Assembly (NCBI RefSeq): GCF_026745355.1 | Contig: NC_079202.1 | Span: 591,001-655,000, forward strand | Length of the DNA: 64,000 bases | Direction: 5' to 3' | From: Beta vulgaris subsp. vulgaris | Taxonomy: Eukaryota; Streptophyta; Magnoliopsida; Caryophyllales; Amaranthaceae | Part shown: positions 58,001 through 64,000 of the stretch, piece by piece | Layout of the letters: the number at the start of each line of letters is the position of its first letter | Position numbering within the stretch: the first letter of the stretch is position 1 | The notes under the pieces: model-generated | The model's input: only the letters and a program-made list of their open reading frames with translations | Database searches by the model: none | What the model was told of the DNA's origin: nothing | Program-made: the position numbers and the translations under genes

Positions 58001-60124
58001 ATCTTAAGTTTATTGTACATCCTAAGTTTTCAAAGTACTATCTCAAGTTGTCAAAGTATTATCATAAGTTTTCAAAGAATTACTCGAAATTGTTCTCAAG
58101 CTGTATGTTACATATTGAATGCTTTTGAAGCCACCTAAGCTAAGTGCAGGTTTATCAAAGACAATCAAGGTGTCAGCCACGGAGATGACAGCTAAGCTAT
58201 CTGAAGACAAAGCCATGTATAGCAACCAAGCATAACACTAGTTTAGCTGGCAAGCAGGTATGAATAGAGCAATTGACATGATGCGAAGCTGCAGTTTATT
58301 TTCCTAATCTACGATAAGCTTCGATTAGAAAAATGGGGGCTATTGTTGTGCCACGATTCAGCCGCTACGCTGGAATCCCGGTGGTAGTTAGAGTCAAGGG
58401 TTGAGCAAGCTTAAATAGTGGGAGTTGTTGAAGAAATGGTGTTCCCATTGCGGAGAATCCAAGGCGTTGTTGGACCGAATTGAGAAAGCAATACATCCTC
58501 AAGTCGAAGACTAATTCAAGATATTAGAATCTGCGGTGTAAACGGTTGAGGAGAATAAGGAGTAAAGACCAAGTATATCGGAGGTGCCAAACCGCCCATA
58601 ATCTAAGGAACGGCAACGACATTGAACACTATATAAAGGCAGCAGACTATTCACCAGAAGATGACCACCTAGCATACATTACAACTACTATTATTTATTG
58701 ATGTCTAAGTATGATAATGCCTCCATCATTCTCATTCAGTTGCCAACTCCACGTATGAGCCCCAAATGCTTCTAGTAACCATTATACCAAAACTACTATA
58801 TTATATGTAATAGATAGACAAGTACAAATAGCCTATAGTATTACCTTCTAATAGAATAAGTTTATTCCCTAGTTAAGAACAGTTCTACATACGACCCTAT
58901 TGTACATATTATCAAAGAAGCCAATTCAAGGCCAAAGTTCATAGTGGATTGGTAGCCTCATTGCTACCCGCGGTTTTTACCCTTTTTCTTGGGGTTTTCC
59001 GCGTCACCATTTCTTGGTGTCTTGTTCTTTTCTGCCTTTGTTTATTTTCGTAGCTAGCATCTTTTGTTGTTCGTAGCTGCATCTCCATTAGCTGTAGATC
59101 CTCAGCTAAGTTCTGCCTGATCAGAATTTGGCAAATTCTGATCAGGCAGAACTTAGCTGAGGATCTACAGCTAATGGAGATACAGCTACAAACAACAAAA
59201 GATACTAGCTACGGAATTGAAAGAGAATGCAAAGCAAAGGCAAAGACACCAAGAAATGGTGACGCGGAAAACCCCAGGAAGAGGGTAAAAACCGCGGGTG
59301 GAATTGAGTCCACCAATCCACTATTCGAGAAGATTACAACTTATAGTTAGCAGCTAGCAGCTTAGAGCTTGTACTAAATACACTTGAGAATATTGTAAAT
59401 GTAGAAGAGAGGAAGAATGTAAGGGAATGTAATGTGAAGACTTGTGTTGTACAGAGTGTTATTCCCTTCTATTTATACTAATACAAATGTGTAACGTTAC
59501 TCCTTATTTGAACGTTGCATAACTAACTTCCCTACGAAAGTGCCACAACTCCTAGAATCTAGGGAGATCTCTTCTTCAGCTGGTTAACCACTTCCTCCTA
59601 TTTCTTTGGCGTAACGCTACTTGTTTTGACTTGGTCTTGATCAGTACCAATGCTCTTTCAACTGAATTTATTCAACTCCCTTCGTCTCTGCTTGCTGTAG
59701 CTGCTACCTGATAATCCCTAGCTGGGACAGATGCATAACCTGCAGGTTCAGCTTAGGAAATTTTTAGGACATAACATTTCGCATTGATAATAGTAGAAGA
59801 AAAGTGAAGTATTACAAGAAAAAGAGGAGAGAGAAAAAGTACCGTTTGAAAAGCTTGAGTAGTCCTGTCCTGCTCCATGAGTTGACGAGCCAATGCAAGG
59901 AAATCACCTGCTGCTGCTGTTGTTGTTGTTGTTGTTGTTTTTGTTGTTGTTGTTGTTGTTGCATTGGAAGGAGATGTCTCTGTTGTGTTTGCATTGGAAG
60001 GAGATGTCTCTGTTGTTGTTGTTGTTGTTGTTGTTGTTGCTGCTGCTGCTGCATTGGAAGGAGATGTCTCTGTTATTTCCATTTCCATGTCTTCTGTTGT
60101 TTTCGTCGTCGTTGTTTCATTCAT
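31026..60124 (-). CDS. Uncharacterised plant two-exon gene, copy 2 (intact exons, 28-kb intron)
   Basis: Same family as the copy at 19505-22203; function unknown. Exon 1 is 60124-59843 (94 codons): acidic start, Thr/Ala tracts with three ETSPSNA units, then [20 protein letters not shown]. Exon 2 is 31424-31026 (132 codons plus stop): [30 protein letters not shown], a Ser/Pro linker, [18 protein letters not shown], and CLRCGGL...KDEHYTNWC, a plausible zinc site. GT donor at 59842 and AG acceptor at 31425; joining them keeps frame and gives about 226 residues. The intron holds two LTR retrotransposons (33357-43737 and 43818-59776). Whether so large an intron, containing opposed LTR elements, is still spliced is unknown. 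Confidence 0.75.
33657..33665 (+). promoter_or_regulatory. LTR TATA box, element 1
   Basis: TATAAATAG lies in the U3/R part of the 5' LTR. The same box is at 43395-43403 in the 3' LTR and in reverse orientation in the element 2 LTRs. Expected to set the genomic RNA start about 30 bases downstream. Confidence 0.7.
33902..34901. other. Assembly gap (1000 N)
   Basis: A run of exactly 1000 N within the 5' LTR. The length suggests a placeholder, not a measured gap. Reading frames crossing it are meaningless. Confidence 0.98.
35006..35024 (+). other. Primer binding site, element 1
   Basis: GTTTGGCGCCCACCGTGGGG directly follows the 5' LTR. TGGCGCC is complementary to tRNA 3' ends of the GGCGCCA type (tRNA-Asp is one candidate), where minus-strand synthesis would start. 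The exact tRNA is not resolved by eye. Confidence 0.7.
35085..36600 (+). pseudogene. gag of Tat element 1 (frameshifted)
   Basis: Capsid-type gag. It starts [20 protein letters not shown] at 35085, with a predicted coiled coil and an acidic Asp/Glu region. The retrotransposon gag core follows (about 35460-36000: [52 protein letters not shown]), then a basic tail. Frame changes occur near 35180, 35270, 36075, 36130, 36280 and 36400 relative to element 2. This copy cannot make full-length gag as assembled. Confidence 0.88.
36600..40350 (+). pseudogene. pol of Tat element 1: protease, RT, RNase H, aRNase H, integrase (frameshifted)
   Basis: Polyprotein of replication enzymes. Protease signature [12 protein letters not shown] (about 36690); RT with [17 protein letters not shown] and catalytic YIDDMLVK (about 37680-37800); RNase H (about 38150-38560); a second, archaeal-type RNase H (about 38630-38990, [20 protein letters not shown], ending in ADALANLGS); integrase with an HHCC finger (HEGECGSH...CESCQ, about 39300-39440), core residues in [15 protein letters not shown] and NGQAESSNK, and a C-terminal region ending [18 protein letters not shown] at TAA 40348-40350. 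Many one-base frame changes. It retains about 226 bp between the second RNase H and the integrase that element 2 lacks. Confidence 0.9.
40351..40924 (+). other. Non-coding region between pol and antisense gene, element 1
   Basis: No ORF. It contains two GGTCGTAGCACC motifs (40582-40593 and 40638-40649). The second lies in a 31-base block (40637-40667) that recurs in element 2 and in the non-autonomous block. Confidence 0.7.
40925..42655 (-). pseudogene. Antisense spliced gene (aORF) of Tat element 1
   Basis: Gene on the strand opposite gag-pol, near the 3' LTR. ATG at 42655 ([20 protein letters not shown]). Exons by splice consensus: 42655-42150, 42076-41929, 41851-41529, 41449-40925, with GT-AG introns of 73, 77 and 79 bp at the same places as in element 2. 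The N-terminal half ([40 protein letters not shown]) resembles the 'putative gypsy type transposon' domain by my reading. The C-terminal half is a Glu/Lys coiled coil. Frame changes occur in exons 1, 3 and 4. Extra antisense ORFs are known in Tat elements; function unknown. Confidence 0.75.
42656..43097. other. Spacer between antisense gene and 3' LTR, element 1
   Basis: AT-rich, non-coding. TTTAAATA at 42773-42780 (TATTTAAA on the - strand) is the likely TATA box for the antisense gene. The polypurine tract AGTTAGGGG lies just before the 3' LTR. Confidence 0.6.
43098..43737 (+). repeat. 3' LTR of element 1
   Basis: 640 bp, TGTTATGTCC...GGCATAAACA, near-identical to the 5' LTR apart from small indels. 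It shows the uninterrupted sequence across the 5' LTR gap. Confidence 0.95.
43738..43817. other. 80-bp island of host intron between the two LTR elements
   Basis: ATGAACAAGTTGAAATTAAC... matches 21809-21896 of copy 1. It begins with the right TSD of element 1 (ATGAA) and ends with the left TSD of element 2 (TTTCG, 43813-43817). It proves two independent insertions into the same intron. Confidence 0.93.
43818..44471 (-). repeat. 3' LTR of element 2
   Basis: 654 bp reading TGTTTATGCC...GGACATAACA on the + strand, the reverse complement of the element 1 LTR. The TATA box is reversed (CTATTTATACT). Polypurine tract complement (ATTGCCCCTAACTT) follows. Confidence 0.95.
44796..44803 (+). promoter_or_regulatory. 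Putative TATA box of the antisense gene, element 2
   Basis: TATTTAAA about 130 bases upstream of the ATG at 44925, followed by a CT-rich leader. The equivalent box is conserved in element 1. Inferred from position only. Confidence 0.5.
44925..46700 (+). CDS. Antisense spliced gene (aORF) of Tat element 2, four exons
   Basis: Opposite to gag-pol, between pol and the 3' LTR. Exons 44925-45433, 45507-45659, 45742-46076, 46158-46700; introns of 73, 82 and 81 bp all begin GT and end AG, and joining them keeps frame ([55 protein letters not shown]). The N-terminal region ([55 protein letters not shown]) resembles the putative gypsy-type transposon domain. The middle has a basic segment (RLKNRKRS), perhaps a nuclear signal. 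The C-terminal 150 residues are a strong coiled coil ([20 protein letters not shown]) and an acidic tail. One defect: a 2-bp loss near 45110-45120 versus element 1. Function unknown; may regulate the element or be a captured host gene. Confidence 0.75.
46701..47271 (-). other. Non-coding region between pol and antisense gene, element 2
   Basis: No ORF. It contains the reverse complement of the conserved 31-base block (46957-46987, one mismatch seen) and a second GGTGCTACGACC motif near 47031. Confidence 0.7.
47272..50863 (-). pseudogene. pol of Tat element 2: protease to integrase (frameshifted, aRNase H truncated)
   Basis: Read on the - strand. Protease about 50750-50650 ([14 protein letters not shown]); linker and RT N-terminus about 50300-49760; RT core with YIDDMLVK near 49660; RNase H about 49540-48750; archaeal-type RNase H about 48790-48470 ([19 protein letters not shown]); integrase 48400-47272 with [35 protein letters not shown] and C-terminal [10 protein letters not shown]. 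Integrase and its C-terminal region are in long open frames. Frame changes are fewer than in element 1. Between aRNase H and integrase about 226 bp are replaced by about 20 bp of filler near 48450-48471, keeping frame but removing the last catalytic region (ADALANLGS). Confidence 0.9.
50864..52343 (-). pseudogene. gag of Tat element 2 (one main frame change)
   Basis: Starts [20 protein letters not shown] at 52343. The N-terminal coiled coil and acidic region ([20 protein letters not shown]) run to about 52035. A frame change near 52030 precedes a 366-codon frame (51964-50864) containing the gag core ([50 protein letters not shown]) and an RRP/QKK-rich basic part. The short [19 protein letters not shown] segment has C...H...H...C spacing typical of a degenerate zinc knuckle in Tat gag. 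Confidence 0.9.
52412..52432 (-). other. Primer binding site, element 2
   Basis: Complement of GTTTGGCGCCCACCGTGGGG, next to the LTR at 52433. Same PBS as element 1, marking 52433-53064 as the structural 5' LTR. Confidence 0.7.
52433..53064 (-). repeat. Inner (structural 5') LTR of element 2, end truncated
   Basis: Reads TGTTTATGCC... and runs to GGAAATTTTT at 53064, then changes to unrelated GGTTCTTCAGGAAAAG. The last 11 bases (AGGACATAACA) expected at the LTR end are missing, so the break is at the LTR edge, not at a clean terminus. Confidence 0.88.
57160..57300. repeat. Tandem repeat of about 25-bp units (TGACGCCAGCTTACA...)
   Basis: Five to six imperfect units with the core CTGACGCCAGCTT and variable middle (GCAAACGGCC, GCGAATGCGGCA, ACATATGTGCCCA). 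Non-coding; sits in the 3' part of the non-autonomous block. Confidence 0.8.
57390..57495. repeat. Imperfect repeats of AAGCTAAAGGTCGAAGCACC
   Basis: Four units: GGTCGAAGCGCCTAG, GGTCGAAGCACCTAG, GGTCGAAGTACCTGAG and GGTCGTAGCACC. The last belongs to the block shared with the Tat elements, which carry the same motif twice. Confidence 0.8.
58344..59131 (+). repeat. LTR-like sequence with distinct U3 and shared U5
   Basis: Begins TGTTGTGCCACGATTCAGCC after a polypurine tract, has a TATA box (TATATAAAG, about 58629-58637), and ends GAATTTGG. Only the last about 190 bp (from about 58940: TAGTGGATTGG, ACCCGCGGTTTTTACCC, GGGGTTTTCCGCGTCACC) match the Tat element LTR; the first about 600 bp do not. 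Its expected end (CATAAACA) is missing at the junction with the next LTR. Confidence 0.7.
59132..59776 (-). repeat. Outer LTR of element 2
   Basis: CAAATTCTGATCAGG... to GGACATAACA, followed by TSD TTTCG and the host intron. It lacks about 9 bases of the expected end (TGTTTATGC) where it meets the forward LTR-like sequence. Confidence 0.9.
59920..60056. repeat. Trinucleotide microsatellite inside exon 1, copy 2
   Basis: TTG/TGC triplet tracts interrupted by GCATTGGAAGGAGATGTCTC units. There are three such units here against two in copy 1, so both the triplets and the ETSPSNA-coding unit differ in number between the duplicated genes. Confidence 0.9.
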
Positions 60125-60527
60125 CTTTTAAGTATTTCTATGAATTTCAATACCAAAGAAATGAAGAATAAGATGAAAGATGCAACTGAAGAAGCTGATG
60201 ATTCTTATATATGCACACTGCAGTTGCCTACTAAGCGCAAACTTGCTCTTCTTTTATTTCACCTGATGATGTCCTTTTCTTTTTTTTTTTTTGTTTAAAA
60301 CAACCCAGTTGCCTACTAATCGATACTCTCTGTTAAAGTGAATAAAATTGTTTCTCTTCTGCATGTGGATGTGGCTTACGCATTGTTAGTGAACCACATT
60401 GATTTTTGTGTCGATTTTCATTACTATTTGTTTCGTTAATTGCAGCTGTCACAAGTCACGACATACTCCATTTGTTTCTTTTTACGGGTTTTTCACCAAA
60501 TGCCCCCCGAGTTTTCACAAAATTCAC

Positions 60528-63500
60528 GGGGTACCCTCGCACTTTTGAAAATATACCGAGTACCCCTCAGTTACTGTTTATTAACATTAAATTCCCTTAT
60601 AGATAACGGACGTTAGTGTTCCATTAGTGGTTATTTACAAAAATGTCATTATTTTGTGGCGCCATAATGATACCCCTTTTAGGCATCTTCAACTCAGTTT
60701 GAAAAAATTTCACCCCATCAACTTCTTTCCTTTGTTATGGGTCATCCATGGAATCCTAAAACTCGAGGCATTGAAGAAAAATCTTGATTTAGTACTTGCT
60801 CATTTGCGAGGTTTTTTGTTGCGATTGTTTTGGAGTGCAAAAATTTGAAGAAAAGAGTGAAGAAAAAGCAAGAGTTTCTGAAATCGTGAAGAATTGAAAA
60901 AAAATTAAACGACGGTTCAAATTCTTCAAAAGGTGAAATTTTACTTACTGTTCTTCATTCTAAAGTGTTTTGAAACTTGTTTAACATCTGATAGTTGCAT
61001 GTATAATGTTTTGTGTTATTGTGTGATGTTAGGGTTAGATTTTTATTGTAACTGTTTTTTTTTTCAAGATTTTTGAAATTTTAGTTTACTTTGTGTTTGA
61101 TGTGGAGTTTATCTTGTTATTAGGATGGCTGTTGTGTGGTTATTGGTACATTACAGTACCCATGATTTTGATGTTAGGGTGGACGACACTAATTTGTGTC
61201 ATTTGATGGTTTATTTGAGGATTTTCTTAAGGAATCAGTAAAGCAAAATGTGTATTTGCCTAAATTGTTTAAGTTTTAGTTCAAAACCTAGGACTTAGAA
61301 GAAAATAGAGTTGAGGACTGATCTGGTTTGATGAATGTTTGAGTGTGGGCTTGAGCAAGGATCCATTGAGGTATGAGTAGAGGAGACTATAGACCCTTGC
61401 CAAGTTTTTAGGTCTGTTCTTGCAAATAAGGATCAGGAAGATAGGGAAAAGCTTGAGAATATTAGGAGAGTGCAGGAGATTTTACAAAAAGAGAGGGAAG
61501 AGGAGATTAGGAGACAAGAGGAGATTAGGAGACAAGAGGAAGAGGAGGAGCAGAGGAGATTGGGAGAAAGAGTTGTATGCTAAGGGTTCTTGTTTCTGTG
61601 GAGGTTCCTGTATTGTTAGTAGACAATGATGAGGTTGAGTACATGTGGGTGTATTCAACCCAAAAAGCTTATGAAGTCTTCCCTAGCACTTCTCAACCAG
61701 AACCTGAGCCTCAAACCCAAGAACAACCCACCACTAAACAACCCACCCAAGAAAAGGAGACCCCAAAAAGAACAACACCTAGGAAGAAGACAACAGCAAC
61801 TAAGCCCCAAACCCCAAGAAGAAAAAACTCACACCAAGGCCCAAGAAGAAGAATTCCCCTAAACAACAAACCAGCCCCTCACAGCCCATTTCCTCACTAC
61901 CCACCCAAGAAGAGCCCACCCCCACAGAACACACTCCCTCACAGCCCGCCCCCTCACAGCCAACCACATCACAGCCAACCACATCACAGCCCACCACATC
62001 ATAGCCCACTCCCTCACAACCCACTCCCTCACAGCCCACCCCCTCTGAGCCATCTTCACCTCCACTTTTCCAGCCTACATCACCACCACCATCAGTGCAA
62101 GGGAAGGGTAAAAGGATTAGGCCCTCTTGTTACAAAGTCCCTAAAACCACAGCTAAAAAGCAGGGCAGCTATGTTCCAAAACCTCAGGGGACAGGGAGGA
62201 AAGGTAGTAGAAGAGGAGCAAGACTATCTGGGCTAGATTTTGGTGATGATGTTGGAGATGCTGAGAGCAGTGATGATGATGAGTTTGTTGTTGGGGAGGA
62301 AGAAGAATCATCTGAGGATGATGATGTGCTAGGTGATTTGTGGTAGAAGAGGAGCATGACCTCCTAGATGATGATGTCAGTCAGCTTGGTTTTGAGGACT
62401 ACCTAGATGGAAGATCAACCATGGACAAGGTGTACAAGAATGGGAAAATATGGAATGAGCAGCCATATGGTAGTATAGTACTAGAGCCTTGGTTGATCTT
62501 TCCAACCAGGGAGGTCTTTCTAGAATTTTTGAGAGACTTTTGCATTCAAGATAGGGGTTTGCGCTTTGTGTTATGAAGGCTGACAACAAGAGATTTACTG
62601 CTGCTTGTATCATGGAAGCATGTGAATGGAGGATACATGCTTCCAGGTTAACTAACAAGATAAGTTGGCATAAAGACTGGGGGAACACACAACCTGTGGA
62701 AGGTTGGAGGAGAAGCCCATGATATCTTCAAGTTGGTCGTGTAAGCACCTACTTGATGTGATTAAAAGCAGTCCTGAAATTCCAATGGAAGCTTTACAAA
62801 ATCACCCAAGAGAGTTTTAGGGTGATAGTGAAGAAAAGACTATTTTATAAAGTGAAGGTGATGGCCAAGGAGCAGATCTATGGGGGTTTTGCTGAGGCTT
62901 ATAGCTTGTTGCCTAGGTATGCAGAGGTTATTAAAGCCACCAACCCAGGATCATATTCCTTGATAAGTTGGACAGGGAGCACAGGTCAGGTTGCACCTAG
63001 GTTCAAGCTAAGGCTTGTTTTTTCTCCTTTGCTGCCCAAGTCAGAGGATTCTTAAGGGGCTATAGGCCTTTGATAGGCATTGATGGGCACATTTGAGTGG
63101 ATACTATAAGGGGATCTTGCTGTCGGCTCTTGGTGTGGATGGTAATAATGAGATTTTTTTTTATTGCCTATGGGATAGTTGACACTGAGAGTCTAAAATC
63201 TTGGGAATACTTCTTTAGGAATTTGAAGATTTGCTTTGAGAAGGAAAGGTGCACCAAGGATGACTGTGCTTCATTAGTGATAGGATGAGAGGTGTTGAAG
63301 CTGTTGTTCATGGAGTGTTCCCCAAGGAAAGTAGGAGGGTGTGCTGCCAGCACCTTTACATGAATTGCAAAAACTTAGGCTGGAGTGGAACAACCTTCCA
63401 TGAGCTGTTCTAGATTGCAGCAAATGCCTACAACAACTATGTCTTCAACAAGGCTATGGAGAAGATTATGGCTTTTGATGTTGATGCTGCAGCATACTTA

Positions 63501-64000
63501 GACACCACATCAGAGCAGTGATCTAGGTACATGTGTGACACAACAATCTCCTGTGATCACAATACCAAAAACTTTGTTGAATGTTTTAATGCTTGCACCA
63601 AAGCTCACAGAGATTTATCTACTTGAAGGTATTCATTATGATTTTGTTAATTTTTTTTTACTATATTATTCATGTCTAATATTTATGTTCTATTTCACAG
63701 CCATTAGAGTTTGGTCCATGAAGATAATCGGTGCAAGGTTTACAATGCCATTGACATGGAGTCAGGGCAGTTGAGTGATTATGCTACAAAGGTCCTTGAA
63801 ACCAGGAGTGGGGAATCAAGGTTCTGTCATGCTACACCATGTGGAGGAGGAGAGTTTGAAGTGACAGATGAGCATGTCAATTTTCCAACCAATTTGGCAA
63901 GGCTCAGTTGTGGCTGTGGCAAGTGGCAAGGTTGTGGGATCCCTTGCAAGCATGCCTTGAGGGTCATGTACAATCAGAGGATTGACCCTATTGAGTATGT
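60528..64000 (+). mobile_element. MULE, copy 2 (cut by window end)
   Basis: Duplicate of the MULE at 22605, with left TIR 60528-60570 (GGGGTACCCTCGCACTTTTG). Collinear with copy 1, with differences mainly in small indels. The right end lies beyond the window. Confidence 0.85.
61125..64000 (+). pseudogene. mudrA-like MULE transposase, copy 2 (partial, frameshifted)
   Basis: Same domains as copy 1, with fewer breaks. From ATG 61125: a Glu/Arg-rich segment (QEEIRRQEEEEEQRR-like, about 61490-61560); a Pro/Thr/Ser-rich stretch to about 62090; GKGKRIRPSCYKVPKTTAKK and an acidic tract (62280-62340); the MuDR-type region (62400-62740); the catalytic domain (about 63060-63420; GHLSGYYKG-like, SWEYFFRNL, CCQHLYMN); an intron (about 63629-63700); and a SWIM finger with intact CGCGKWQGCGIPCKH. 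Breaks occur near 61330, 62345, 62570, 62690, 63050 and 63270. The end lies outside the window. Confidence 0.82.

Larger units (their letters stand above)
53065..58343 (+). other. Non-coding block, probable interior of a non-autonomous LTR element
   Basis: About 5.3 kb without a convincing ORF. An A-run at about 53268-53280 may end a small captured segment. The stretch 54769-54786 (CTAAAGTCGCCACAAGGGG) matches part of Tat pol (38686 onwards). Tandem repeats lie at 57160-57300 and 57390-57495, and the block 57482-57512 is shared with the Tat elements. The right end (GAAAAATGGGGGC, 58328-58340) looks like a polypurine tract before an LTR. Likely a large non-coding retrotransposon derivative mobilised by the Tat family; its 5' LTR is not seen. 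Confidence 0.55.
43818..59776 (-). mobile_element. Ty3/gypsy LTR retrotransposon, Tat lineage, element 2 (composite)
   Basis: Same family as element 1, opposite orientation. Outer LTRs are 43818-44471 and about 59132-59776, flanked by the 5-bp TSD TTTCG (43813-43817 and 59777-59781). Coding order on the - strand is gag (52343 down), pol (to 47272), then the antisense gene (on +). A third LTR copy (52433-53064) follows the PBS where a 5' LTR belongs, but lacks its last 11 bases. A foreign block (53065-59131) separates it from the outer LTR. Composite structure by recombination, template switching or misassembly. Confidence 0.85.
30099..64000. repeat. Segmental duplication, copy 2 (interrupted, cut by window end)
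   Basis: Homologous to 18577-26113 in three blocks: 30099-33356, 43738-43817 and 59777-64000. The intervening DNA is two LTR retrotransposons. Identity is high in introns and exons alike, with short indels. The window end falls within the MULE SWIM finger. Confidence 0.93.

Noticed and set aside
57869..58138. 89-codon ORF in the non-autonomous block
   Set aside because: Low-complexity Ile/Leu/Ser repeats from AAGTTTTCAAAGTATTAT units; no domain.

Overview
The window is nuclear DNA from a flowering plant, most likely a eudicot; I cannot name the species. The evidence is an intron-rich plant kinesin gene, AT-rich intergenic DNA, and plant-type LINE, MULE, Tat-lineage Ty3/gypsy and MITE elements. 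I see no bacterial features, CRISPR array, rRNA or tRNA.

Layout. (1) 1-15683, + strand: the 3' part of a kinesin-4 gene (KIN-4A/FRA1 type), with 22 readable exons. Its ninth intron in the window holds a nearly full-length L1-type LINE (4131-10317) flanked by an 18-bp target-site duplication (TSD). (2) 15684-18576: intergenic DNA with two MITEs. (3) 18577 to about 27363: first copy of a segmental duplication. It carries a small uncharacterised plant gene (- strand, two exons, Thr/Ala microsatellite in exon 1) and, upstream of that gene, a decayed MULE with a mudrA-like transposase and a convergent GRF zinc-finger ORF. (4) 27364-30098: intergenic DNA with a LINE RT relic, a foldback-like element with tandem repeats, and a Stowaway-like MITE. 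(5) 30099-64000: second copy of the duplication, running off the window edge. Two Tat-lineage LTR retrotransposons of one family have inserted 80 bp apart and in opposite orientation into the single intron of the small gene. That intron grows from about 2.1 kb in copy 1 to about 28.4 kb.

How the parts relate. The compact copy of the small gene has a frame-breaking 1-bp loss at the start of exon 2. The retrotransposon-split copy keeps both exon reading frames. The two LTR elements (33357-43737, +; 43818-59776, -) share LTRs, gag, pol with a second archaeal-type RNase H, and a 3' antisense gene with four exons and conserved GT-AG splice sites. Together they form an inverted repeat of about 9 kb per arm inside a transcription unit. 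The second element also contains a block of about 6 kb (53065-59131) that looks like a non-autonomous relative, with a different U3 but the same U5, joined head-to-head to an LTR through a near-perfect palindrome.

Quality caveat. Paired copies differ mostly by one- or two-base losses, often in short runs, so some broken frames may be assembly errors. The 1000-N gap at 33902-34901 lies where the sister LTR is continuous, so it probably hides few or no bases of that LTR.
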